Below the pieces are notes generated by a model. That model saw only the letters and a list, made by a program, of their open reading frames with translations, was not told the DNA's origin and ran no database searches. A program made the translations under genes and the position numbers. Shown one piece after another: positions 19,386 to 28,546 of a stretch of 28,546 nucleotides of DNA. This stretch comes from Gymnopilus junonius. Lineage: Eukaryota > Basidiomycota > Agaricomycetes > Agaricales > Galerinaceae. The number at the start of each line of letters is the position of its first letter. The stretch's first letter is position 1. The stretch spans positions 1-28,546 of the forward strand of contig JADNYJ010000412.1 of NCBI GenBank assembly GCA_015501075.1. Reading direction: 5' to 3'.

Positions 19386-21536
19386 ATGGTTTTTTCAAAA
19401 CCTCATATACCCAAGCATTGTCATGATTGGCTCATGAAGTTGTGAAGTGTGTTGACACATGAAAGAATGTCAATGGCCTCCACAGGAAGTTGTGGGACAA
19501 CAGGCAAAGATACCCCTCTTTGGAGGATCTAAAAGCACTTGATGCCATTATGATGTTCAATGAAGGCATAGATTTACTAGCACAGGCACAGTGCAGCATT
19601 AAATTCATGTCTGCATGGTGTAGGATGGCTCAGTCTCTCTGTGGTGGTGTCAAGACCTTGGTCACCACATTAGCAGAAGTATTATCAGCAAAAGAGACTC
19701 TCATGGGTGTTTGGCTGAATGGGTGTGATGAGGCTGATGGGCTGTGGCTCTTGAAGCACAGGGTCCTATGCTTCATCATCCACATGGTTGATACAACCAC
19801 AGACCCAAAATGCACCCACAAATACAATCTGCAACTTCCAAACTTCATCATTGATACCCCAGCTATTCATCTCTCCCCTGACAAGAATGCCATTGACTTA
19901 ATGGTCACCCAGAATGGTCAGTGTTTGTGCAATGTTGACAAAGACTATGGCATCCAGCCTCTCTGGCAGGCCGAGCCCCTCATGCATAAGGATTGCATGC
20001 ATTCATGGAAAGGTAGATTTATACACTATCTATATCAATTCAACCCTCCACATCCAAGCCTGCACCTCCTCTCAATGACTCTGATTTGGACAGGATGGTG
20101 GAGACCAGGAGCCATACCAGCAACTCTCCTCCTCTGGATGTAGATGTGATCTGAGGATGCCAGCACATGCATTCTCCACATAGCCCTCCCCAGCTGCTTC
20201 CAGCTTTTCTTGCTCCATGCTCTCACCCATGCTCTTCTCATCACCATTCACCTCCTTCCAGCCATGGTCAAGATCATTCTGCCTCTGAGAAGTTGGACTC
20301 ATATAGAGCATTGAGGACACAGTGTGCTTCTACCTATCATTGCTGCTCTCATTCCATGAGCCTAGGACACAACCTTGTCCCTCAGTCCCTTATCATCAGC
20401 TGCATAATCATTGGTCCCCTCTGCATCATTCTCCACTGCCTTCTTGAGGCCCATCCCCTCTGTCCTCTTCATCTTATCATATGCCCCCTACAGAAGGTAG
20501 CAGTTGCTTCTGGAAATAGGCTACTATGCACTATCCCTCTCATTCCCCTGTCCAGAATACCAGCTTCTTGTCTGATCAGCAGTTGAGTCCCCCTCATCGA
20601 GCTTCTTCTGGACTGGCCCAGCCTCCTTTGACAATGCACTCCTCAATAAATGCACTGGCTCTTCAATCTTGCCTTTCAGGTTGCCTCCTGCTATGTCACC
20701 AGTGCCTCTGACTGCTCATTTGTTGTTCCAGCTACTCACTCACAGTGCTATAGACAAAGGCAAAGGTGTCTCACATGACAATGCTGGCTTTGCCTCCAGG
20801 TCTCCTAGTTTGCATTGGGCAGACTCCAGGCCTTTGGATGATAACCATATGGATACATCAGAGGACTTGATGATGCATGTTGCTTACCATCTGTTAGCAA
20901 ACTGTGCCACTTTGGACACTATGTTCCCCAATATGGCAGTACATCTTTCCTCATTCTAACATCCATCACTATCCAGAGCAACACACATTTCTTGTCCATT
21001 TGGAGTTTTGCTACATTTTTTGTTTGGGATGATGTTGTGGTCTGGATCCAAAGCATTCTAGCAGTTGTCTGCATCAACCTCATCTATGTTATTCACACTA
21101 ACAAGGATGGGTTCCAAGTTTTCTGGTTCCACTTTGCAACTGTCCAGGATGTGGCAGCTTTCTGAGGCATTGTGGCAGAGGGCATACTGATGATGTGCAT
21201 TCCATTGGCTATGACTTCATTGATGGCCAGCAATATAGCAGGATCTGCAGCAGGACACAGGATAGATGGTCTCCCATATCTGGTCTAGAGCTGGAGCAGT
21301 CTCCCTCTGCCCCATTTTTGCAGTCTACACTGAAGGATGCTCTACCTCAACTGCCCAACTTGGCTGCCAGATTGTCTTCAGCTCCCCTAACTTCATCACA
21401 GGCTGGTCCTTCCAATTTACAGGCCAGGCTATCCTCTGCTCCTCTGCTTTCTCACAAGCCAATCCCTCTAATTTACAAGGTGCTTGAGCATGACATCCAA
21501 GGGAGGAAGATATGTGAAGCAACTATAAATGCCTGA
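19386..21536 (+). pseudogene. Uncharacterised repeat-associated ORF with Ser/Pro-rich tail
   Basis: I do not recognise the family. Text starts at ATG 19386 (MVFSKPHIPKHCHDWLMKL), hits TGA and a frame change near 19440-19480, then stays open from 19490 to 20143: KLWDNRQRYPSLEDLKALDAIM, later AEVLSAKETLMGVWL, WLLKHRVLCFIIHMVDTTTD and YGIQPLWQAEPL. It is rich in Trp, His and Asp, with no obvious metal or nucleotide motif. After 20143 several frames carry Ser/Pro/His-rich low-complexity text to about 21536, broken by stops, including IDKGKGVSHDNAGFA and later KVLEHDIQGRKICEATIN. The layout (globular N-terminus, Ser/Pro linker) and the transposon context suggest the first ORF (gag-like) of another repeat, but this is inference. 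A decayed host gene remains possible. Confidence 0.45.
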
Positions 21537-22689
21537 AGACAGCTACCAATCAGGATCTTGCAGACAGGGGAGCACTGTGATGATGTATTATATCATCTGC
21601 AAGACCTTATCTTATCTTATTGAAGTTATCTTATCTTGCTCTGATGCTGTAGTTATCTTTGTTTATCTTTGTTTACTTCACATGTACTACAATGGTAACT
21701 ATGGCTTGTATTATTTACTTTGAACCATTATCTTCTCTTTGCTGCCTTTGCATCAGAATGAAGTGAGAGCCTGCTCTACCCTCCTCAGCTGAGCACCCAT
21801 CTGCTGCTCCCCTACCACAGGTGACATGGTCTCTCACCTAGAGTCACAAGGTCCAGGGAGGATCACACATTGTCACCACCAATGCCTCCCTCTTTCCTCC
21901 CCTCCACTCATCCCTTCAGCACTTCTGAAGTCCCTCATTCACCTGGTGTCACACCTAGCATGGAGGAATTCATGAAAATGATTGAGACCCCATCATGGAA
22001 CCAGACCCCATCAACAGAATGTTTGTTAAGTTCTTGATGATCTAAATGAAGGGAAGGACAGAGCAAGCAGAGGAGGTCCACATCAGAGCTATGTCAGAGT
22101 ACATCAGTGTTGGAGTTGGTCTTAGCATAGACATATGTAGATGTAGGGTTGAGACTTCAGCTTCAACATATGTGTTGCACTCCATTGTCTGGATGTTGTC
22201 TCAGATTTTGGAGTTGGGTCAGAATGAGAGAGCAGAGTAGAGAGCGTGGATTGATTGATTAATGAACAATATATGAACTAAGGTACCTAATAATAAGTCT
22301 AAGGTTTTTATACTACAGAGTAAACTAAGTGGAGACCATACATGTACTAGTGAGCAGGCAAATGTGTAAGTTATTCTGCACTACTCAGAGTTGTCTAGCT
22401 ATGTGTAACTTAAGTGTCTATGTGTTCTGGGACTTGTAGTATTTTAAGGGGATCATAAGGTCAGAGTTTGTATAGTCAGAGATTGGAGTTGGTTGGAGGT
22501 GCATATATAACAATGTTCATTATTGTCATGACTGGTGGCATGATCACCACAATGAGTTGGATGATGAGTAGCCTACTTTGTATGGCAAAATAAAAATAAA
22601 AATAGTAGCTTATTTTGGCTATTTTTGGCCCATCTGAGTTTCCTCTATCACCCTCTTTGATGCACCTCAAGATGCATGACAAATTGGCA
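21537..22689. other. No gene seen; simple TTATC runs
   Basis: Short TTATC-type runs occur at 21607-21665. The rest shows no protein motif on either strand and no convincing terminal repeats. A region starting tgttggagttgg at about 22108 resembles a Copia LTR start, but no matching end was found. Confidence 0.4.
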
Positions 22690-23121
22690 AATCTCTTCTC
22701 TTCAGAGGGTTCAGTGATGCAGGACTAAAGAGATGGTCAGAAAAGCACAGTAGGACAGATACCATGCTATGTTGAGATCATGCCTGATGATATGCACAAA
22801 CCATCAGATTCCACAGCAAATATTTCTGCTGTGATCAAGCTGGTTTTACCTCTCACTGACAGATTAAACTAGACCTTAGGCAGGGATCTGCAGCTACCTT
22901 GATAGTACATCTAAACATGTGTCCATGAGCTGGCACTGCATCAAATATCTCAGCTGTCATATAGCTGGTTCTATTGTTGGATGGTAGGTGAGACAATACC
23001 TCTTGGAAATATTTACTCTGACATGACAGCTGAGCTGTCATGAAATACTCCAGCTGTGATGAAGCTGATTCCATATTTTACTCACATGGATCAACATATG
23101 TTATTTTTGAATTTAGACAAC
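22690..23121. repeat. Triplicated ~34-bp motif with AGCTG words
   Basis: Near-copies lie at 22815-22848, 22936-22972 and 23038-23074, each reading roughly caaatatttcagctgtgatgaagctggttcta. Spacings are about 121 and 102 bp. The sequence between copies is not clearly related. The minus-strand frame at 22853-23074 reads through two of them but has no known domain. Confidence 0.5.
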
Positions 23122-23647
23122 AGGGTCATTCAGAGTAGGCCAGTTGGACTTTATTTGAGATTCATTTGAGTCTCAGTTGGGATTTCAGTTGAGACTCAGC
23201 AGGGCGGCATGGGTGCAGTCAATTCTGAACTGGAGAGTTCAACTTTGATCATGGTTGACCAACTGGAAAGTTCAGCGTGGGCAGCCATCGGAGCTTCAAC
23301 ATTGATTAAGATAATTTGAATTATTTGATTATTGTTGCTGGCCCCCTCCATCTAGCACACTCAAAGCATAAGATCTATTCCACATATGGCATAGGCACTT
23401 AAATAGGCCAATAAAAAGGAATAAAAAAAATAAAAGTAAGAATAAAAAAGTACCCCCTGCCTAGTTCTGTTGAAACTCTGCTGCTGGCTCAAGCCGAACT
23501 TTCCAGTTGGTCAACCATGATCAAAGTTGAACTCTCCAGTTTGGAATTGACTGCACCCATGCCACCCTGCTGAGTCTCAACTGAAATCCCAACCGAGACT
23601 CAAATGAATCTCAAATAAAGTCCAACTGGCCTACTCTGACTGACCCT
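23122..23647. mobile_element. Foldback/MITE element with ~155-bp inverted repeats
   Basis: The left arm (23122 to about 23276) and right arm (about 23493 to 23647) are near-perfect reverse complements, differing at only about ten places. Ends read AGGGTCATTCAGAGTAGGCC and, on the other strand, AGGGTCAGTCAGAGTAGGCC. A loop of about 216 bp separates them, with a short A-rich run (aataaaaaaaataaaa). No clear target duplication was found, so the superfamily is open. There is no coding capacity. Confidence 0.9.
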
Positions 23648-24205
23648 AATGTGATGGCTACATTTCATACTTTTGGCAGTGTATCCAGTTATATGGCTAA
23701 CATGGCCAAAATCTGTCAGAATCCTATTGGTCCTCTTGTGAGTATAGATGGTATTTCTCCTTAGAATTGAGAAATCATTGATGAGATCTGAGATGTCAAA
23801 GGTCTGAGCTGCAAGGACTCCTTCACCCTCAAGGAAATTGCAAGGTAAGTAACTGAGTGCCTTGACTGCCAAAAGATGTGCAGTACCACTCATTTCCCAT
23901 TTGGCTTCTATATTAAATTATGACAAAGGGTATACACAAATTGCCTGGGTCATGGTTGCAATGAATAAGGGAAATTTTAAAAAAGTCAATGAATACATCT
24001 GAAAGAAGAAAAAAAAGAATTTATCACACTACCAATCCACCCTTTGCCATGATGTATTTAAAAGACAAAAAAGGAAGGCAGGCCATAAAAAGACCTTGGG
24101 GGCGCCCAATGAGCTAAACGGGGGTAAAAGAGAATGGAAGCAAAAGAATGAAGTCGAGTTCCAACTCAGCGAAACTCAACTCCTGATCACCGAACCCCAT
24201 CAGGT
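23648..24205. other. 3' flank of the VHS-GAT gene; a short minus frame
   Basis: A minus-strand frame from ATG 23893 (MSGTAHLLAVKALSYLPCN...) stays open leftward into the foldback element. It has no recognised motif and its end lies inside the transposon arm, so it is at best a relic. About 23900-24100 is A-rich, fitting the 3' end of the minus-strand gene that stops at 24206. Confidence 0.4.
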
Positions 24206-27200
24206 TCAATGCGCCCCATTCGCAGTCACCTCCGGTCGCTGCTGCTGCAACAGCCTTTCCCTCTCCTTGTCCTGTGATTCCCGGAGTTGTAATTGCATCT
24301 GCCACTGCTTCGTTCTCTCCGCAACGGCGTCGTACACAAAGTGCGTCGGTTGGCGCGGCCACCCCGGTCGGTGGTGGCTGTCCGAATCGTTGTCATCGTC
24401 AGAGTAAGTTTCTGGATCCTGTTGCCCATGTCCATGTGCAGAATCGTAGAATTGGTTGTCCGGCAGGGGTGTATACATGTCGTCTGGGTCGAATTGAGCT
24501 TTTTGAAAAAAGGAAAGAAAAAAAAATCAAATGAGAAAATGGGAAATCAAAAAGTAAAAAGTAAACTCACGTCCAGCAGAAACATCCGGCTCGATGACCT
24601 TCCTTTTCCCCAGCGCCTTGGCACTAGGCTGGACCGGAGCCTCATACCCTCCATACCCCTCATCACTATCATCCCCATCCTCATCGTCACCCACATACCT
24701 CCCATACCCTCCTTGCCCTTGTGTATAGCCATGCCCATGCTGCGACCCGTATCCTTGGCCATTCCCATGCCCGTTGACCATCCCATACCCAGCGCCTCCG
24801 GTATGCCCACCACCATGCCCGCCCAAGCTCGGCGTAGCAGGTGATGAGGCCCTGGAATGCGTTGACGGAACCTGCGCAGGCGAACGCGGACCGTGAGGTG
24901 CCGCAGGGGGCGGTGCAAGATTGGGATTGGGGATGTTACTGTTGTTGTTGTTGATGCTGCCGCTGTTGCTCGTCGTAGTGGTGACACTGCCGAGTAAGTT
25001 GATATCAGACGAATACGAGTACGACTCGGGCAAGCCAGGGTGTTTCGGACGCGGTTGTGCGAGGGGCTGTTGTTGTTGGTGTTGTGGCGGTGCATACTGT
25101 TGCTGGTATTGGCGTTGCTGTTGATGGTTCTGTTGTTGATGGCTTTGGTAGGATAGCTGTGGTGAGTGCGACCGTGAGGGTGGCGAAGGCGTCCTGGACG
25201 GGTGGTAGACACCCCTCCGCCGCCCCATGAGTCACCAGATTCCGCCGCAACCCGGTCTCGTTGCTACAAAAGAAAAAAAAAAAAATCATTATCAGTCAAG
25301 GGGTCCTCATTTGACAAGCCAGGAAAAAGAAAACAAGAGACTGTAAGAGGGGAAAAAAAAGGGAAAAAGAAAAGTAACCCACCCTAGGATCCATCCTCGT
25401 CTCCTTCCGACTCCTATCCTCCGCCTTCCTCTCCATCGCCACCCTCTCCAAATCGTCATACTGCCTAAGCACCTCCACAAGCTCCGCGTTGGCACCCAAC
25501 AGCGCCGCCAACAACCTTTCCTCCATCGTTCCATCCTCCGTTCCATCCGGGGCGAATTGGATCTATCATTCGCATTGTGGAGGTCGCTGGACAGCGTGCG
25601 TTTGCGTGTGTGGCTCTTTGCAGATTTTTCTTTTTCCTTTTCTCGTTGTTCGCGCTCTTTCTCTTTACTCGCCATGGCACGTTCGGCGCCAGCTGTTGCC
25701 CAGGGTATTTGAGCGTATATGAGTTCTTGAGACGAGCGGCATTTGATGTAGAATTCCTATACCCATGCAAAAAAAAAGAAAAGAAAAAAAAGAGGGTTAA
25801 CGACGCGAAGAAAAATAAAAAGATAAGAAAGAAAACTCACCCTGATAATCTCCTGCTTCTTCAAATCCTCCGGTCGGGCAGATACCAGCGCTTGAGAAAG
25901 CAAAGACGCATTCCCTTGTCCAATCTTACATTCCTGGAAGAGCCGTCTCATATCCTCCTCTGGTGGTATAATCCGATCGCGATCGCGATCTCTATTAACA
26001 GGTGATCGACGCTTTGAGCGCTCTTTGATGGGGTTCTGAGGAAGACAGTCATCACGTTCATGTCAGCTATCTCTGGTACGCATTTGGGGGGTGACAGACA
26101 GCAGCGGGGGGACAGAGATCAGAAACTCACGGGGGCAGTAGGAGTGAGAGGCGCACTCTCCAACGCGGGCGGTGTAGGCTCCTGGTATGCCATGGTGGGT
26201 ATTTCGTATCCCGAGGAGGGTCGACCCGAGATGAGAGGGTGGAACATCGCGTCGTCCGTGTCGAATGGGACACCCTGTGGAAAGACGGAAATGGAAGTGG
26301 AAGTGGAGATGGAGAGAGAAACTCATGTTAGCTAGAGCAGAGGGACAAAGAAGTAAAAGGCAAGAAGGCAAGAAGGCAGAAGGGCACACGGAGCAGAACA
26401 CAAAAGAGGAATGGGTTGAATAAATGAAAGTAAAAGTACAGGAAATGGAATGGAATGGAAGAATGCACTTACCGCATCGGGCTTATCAAATGGCTTGACG
26501 CGTTTCCAGAGTCCTTTGAATCCTTCCTTGTCATTTCCTTTCTCTGGAAAAAAAATTAACACAATACAACGGTCAGCATCATGCAAACCAAAAAGGATCA
26601 TTAAAAAAGGATGAAATCAAATAAAATAAAGTGACGATTCAGATTTAGGAAGGAGCGCTGGATGGTCGAATACAGGAAAGAATTCAACTGATAACCACAT
26701 TGAAGACAAGGACCAAAAAGAAAACTAACAAGAAAGAAGGAAAAAAGACTCACTACTCCCACTCGCATACGCAGCCGCCGCCACGACCTCTAACAACCGC
26801 TCCTTCACCACCGGTGAGGTGCGCGTGGACGACAGGAGGTCCTCGAGCGTGTCGAGGAACTTGCGCGAGGTGGATTGGGATATGAAGGTGTTGGAGGAGT
26901 TGTGGAGCATTATTGCCCATAGCTGTTATAGACATAGGGAGGGTGGGATGAGTGGATTGTACTATGGATGAAAGGGAGGGAGGGATGAAGGAAGGGGAGG
27001 GAGGGAGGGAGGAAGGGGAGGGAGGGATGACGTACCCTTGCTGCTGAGAGTTGCGCTGCTGGTTCGCCGTATCTGATAAGAATAAGTTTATTTTGTTTCG
27101 TAGGGAGTAAGTAAGTAATCGTAATTGAATAAACGGGGGTTGTGAATGAGGAAAAAAACATACTTGAACTCGCGCCGGAGCGCTCTTACGGCCTCTTTAG

Positions 27201-28546
27201 CACTCGCCTCGTTGGCCGACGCTCGATCGCACACGTCAAGCACTAGGGCCCAATCTTCTGATGCTGTGGCGGTGAGATAGCCTTAACAGAGAGAAGGTCA
27301 GTCAGTCAAAAGAAGAGAAGGGGAAAGTACGTACCGATCATCCTAGTGAGCTCTGCCAAGCTGTCGTCTTCCCTCCTCAGCTCTCTCCCCCGTTCGTTGT
27401 GGGGATTATTGGTCAGGGGGAGTTCCTTTGAGAGTATCTCTGCCGTTCTCTCCTTCTCTCGTTCCCGCTCCTTCTCCCTTTCCCTCTCCAGCGCCTTCTC
27501 CCGCTCTCTCTCCAAAGCCTTTTCCCTCTCCCTCTCTAGAGCCTTCTCTTTATCCTTGTCCTTATCCTTATGTCCCCAGAATCCCCTCTTCTCCTTCTTT
27601 TCCTTCTCGATCACGACCACAGGCGGCGGTTGCAGCTGGGCTAGAGGGGGAGGAGGCGCAGGCTGCTCCTTGTCCCGGTAATACACATCGCGATTGTACA
27701 CATTCCCACCTCCACCATAAGTAGACGGAGCATACCCATGACCGCTCTCGGATACCGTCCTCCTATCCCGATCCTCCGACATCGATCGGGATATAATAGC
27801 ACCATCTGCCCGGGGCGGATCGAGGGCACGCAGAATGCCCAGCGCGACGGGTGCAGTGGGCTGATTGTTCTTCTTCTTCTTGCCTGAAGCCCCGGTTTGG
27901 GATTGAGTCTGCGATTGAGTTTGGAATTGGGTCTGATACGCGTCGCGGTCACGCTCCCGCTCCTGATCCCTGGGACGATGCTTGATCAGCTTATTGGTTG
28001 TGCCGGATGCTGTGCTCATAGGGGAGCCTGATCGGGGCGGGAGGACGCCTACGCCTGGGTGGTGTTGTGCGGGGGGCAGAGGCGCCTGGGATGGTGGTTG
28101 GACGGGTGCTGATGGGGGTTGTCCTTGGGCCTGGGCCTGTAGAGACCCAAGGGAGGAGGCACGGGAGGGAGTTGTGACAGCTGCAATGGGCTGCTGTGAG
28201 TTCGGTGGGGGCTGGAGAGGCGGGGAGTGGGGGTTGGGCAGATGGGGTGCGCTGGTGGGATCCGTGGCGGCTGCTGAGGGCAGCGGAGTGGGCACGACCT
28301 CCCATCGCTCATCGTCTGCGGCCGATCGAGGAGGGGGTGGTTGGCCGGCTACGAGTATGGGTGCCTGCAGGATGTGGTTGCCGTGCGTGGCGAGCTTTTG
28401 GTAGAGCGGTGTTGCGATCTGCGGCTTGAGCCCATCCTGCACACGGTCAGAAATGAATTGAGCATGACGCTATTCCGACATACCTCTGCAAAGTCCTGCT
28501 GGAGCCCTTGCCACTCTTCGACTTGCCCCCGAATAGCTTTTTCATG
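24206..28546 (-). CDS. VHS and GAT domain protein, 5' end outside window
   Basis: Probable ubiquitin/clathrin-linked sorting adaptor on endosomes or Golgi, from its VHS then GAT order (as in GGA, TOM1 and LSB5 families); the exact family is not settled. Exons on the minus strand: 28484-28546 (partial), 27335-28436, 27164-27281, 27036-27072, 26754-26922, 26473-26543, 26131-26274, 25841-26035, 25383-25756, 24571-25263, 24206-24498, with introns of 47-210 bp. Visible order: helical text (EEWQGLQQDFAE, KPQIATPLYQKLA), a long Pro/Gln/Ser-rich stretch, KALERERE repeats, VHS (IGYLTATASEDWALVLDVC ... LWAIMLHNSS ... VVKERLLEVVAAAA), GAT (EEDMRRLFQECKIG ... FYIKCRSSQELIYAQIPWA ... LLAALLGANAELVEVL ... 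YDDLERVAMERK), then Gln/Gly/His-rich tails ending DKERERLLQQQRPEV. About 1,086 residues are visible. Two one-base shortfalls (near 25551 and 25213) are needed for an open frame. Composition is GC-richer than the transposon block. Confidence 0.85.
26940..27030 (+). repeat. GGGA-rich simple repeat in an intron
   Basis: On the plus strand the run is made of gggagg, ggaagggg and gggatga words, lying in the 113-bp intron of the VHS-GAT gene. As transcribed from the minus strand it is the pyrimidine-rich tract TCCC/CTTCC ahead of the acceptor. Confidence 0.8.
27430..27560 (-). repeat. Coding tandem repeat KALERERE
   Basis: Within exon 2 of the VHS-GAT gene, a 24-bp unit encoding E-K-A-L-E-R-E-R repeats about three times, then grades into alternating E-K-R-E text. 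It should form a long charged helix just before the VHS domain. Replication slippage can easily change its length. Confidence 0.85.

Noticed and set aside
22108..22511. Solo Copia LTR starting tgttggagttgg
   Set aside because: No matching ccaaca end, no target duplication and no second copy in the window.
24547..25212. Minus-strand Thr/Asn/Arg-rich frame (MSTTRPGRLRHP...)
   Set aside because: Same DNA as the Ser/Pro/Gln-rich exon in another frame; only the latter continues in phase to the conserved last exon.
27346..27724. Plus-strand Ser/Arg/Leu-rich frames
   Set aside because: Antisense shadows of the KALERERE coding repeat on the minus strand.
28484..28545. Complete N-terminus starting MKKLFGGKSK at the right edge
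   Set aside because: Its phase does not match the downstream exon; the alternative frame joins perfectly, so the ATG is coincidental.
1..28546. tRNA or rRNA genes
   Set aside because: No cloverleaf-like segment with A and B boxes and no rRNA-like conserved blocks were seen by eye.

Overview
The window looks like a piece of a basidiomycete (Agaricomycete-type) fungal genome. The evidence is many short introns (about 45-210 bp) with GT/AG borders, a VHS-GAT trafficking gene with fungal-style low-complexity tails, and a dense nest of degenerate Ty3/Gypsy, Ty1/Copia and hAT-type elements. The assignment comes from gene style only; no database search was possible.

Layout. Positions 1-4436 are a decayed host-gene region. 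They hold the C-terminal remnant of an ABCC-type transporter (about 1044-1719), a five-exon gene for a two-domain single-pass membrane protein (2399-3655), and an unrecognised gene relic with good introns (about 3940-4436). From 4437 to about 7300 the DNA is AT-rich and non-coding, with short direct repeats and a candidate small inverted-repeat element. From about 7300 to 9400 there are tandem repeats: a 65-bp unit twice, then about six diverged units of roughly 155-172 bp. One of the long units is split by a 576-bp hAT-like MITE with an 8-bp target duplication.

Positions 9762-18503 are a chromodomain-bearing Ty3/Gypsy element (chromovirus type) in plus orientation: gag end with zinc knuckle, protease, reverse transcriptase, RNase H, integrase, chromodomain. 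It is dead (stops, frameshifts, integrase catalytic Glu changed to Lys) and interrupted twice: a 410-bp hAT-like MITE in gag and a gag-only Ty1/Copia element (14660-18173) that splits the integrase C-terminal GPF motif. The Copia left LTR is itself split by about 1.9 kb of unclassified DNA holding a CpG-containing patch. This gives at least three levels of nesting. No LTR pair could be found for the Gypsy element.

Positions 18504-23100 hold its 3' flank, an uncharacterised repeat-associated ORF with a decayed Ser/Pro-rich tail (19386-21536), and non-coding DNA with a triplicated motif. A 526-bp foldback element with inverted repeats of about 155 bp lies at 23122-23647.

Positions 24206-28546 are the 3' part of a minus-strand, multi-exon gene for a VHS + GAT domain protein, probably a ubiquitin/clathrin-linked endosomal sorting adaptor. 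It runs off the right edge. The ATG at the extreme edge is out of frame with the conserved coding frame, so the gene starts outside the window. Two single-base shortfalls beside C and G runs break the frame; sequencing error is the simplest reading. I see no new defence, metabolic or signalling system. The interest lies in the well-resolved transposon stratigraphy, the tandem-repeat array and a few unclassified pieces.
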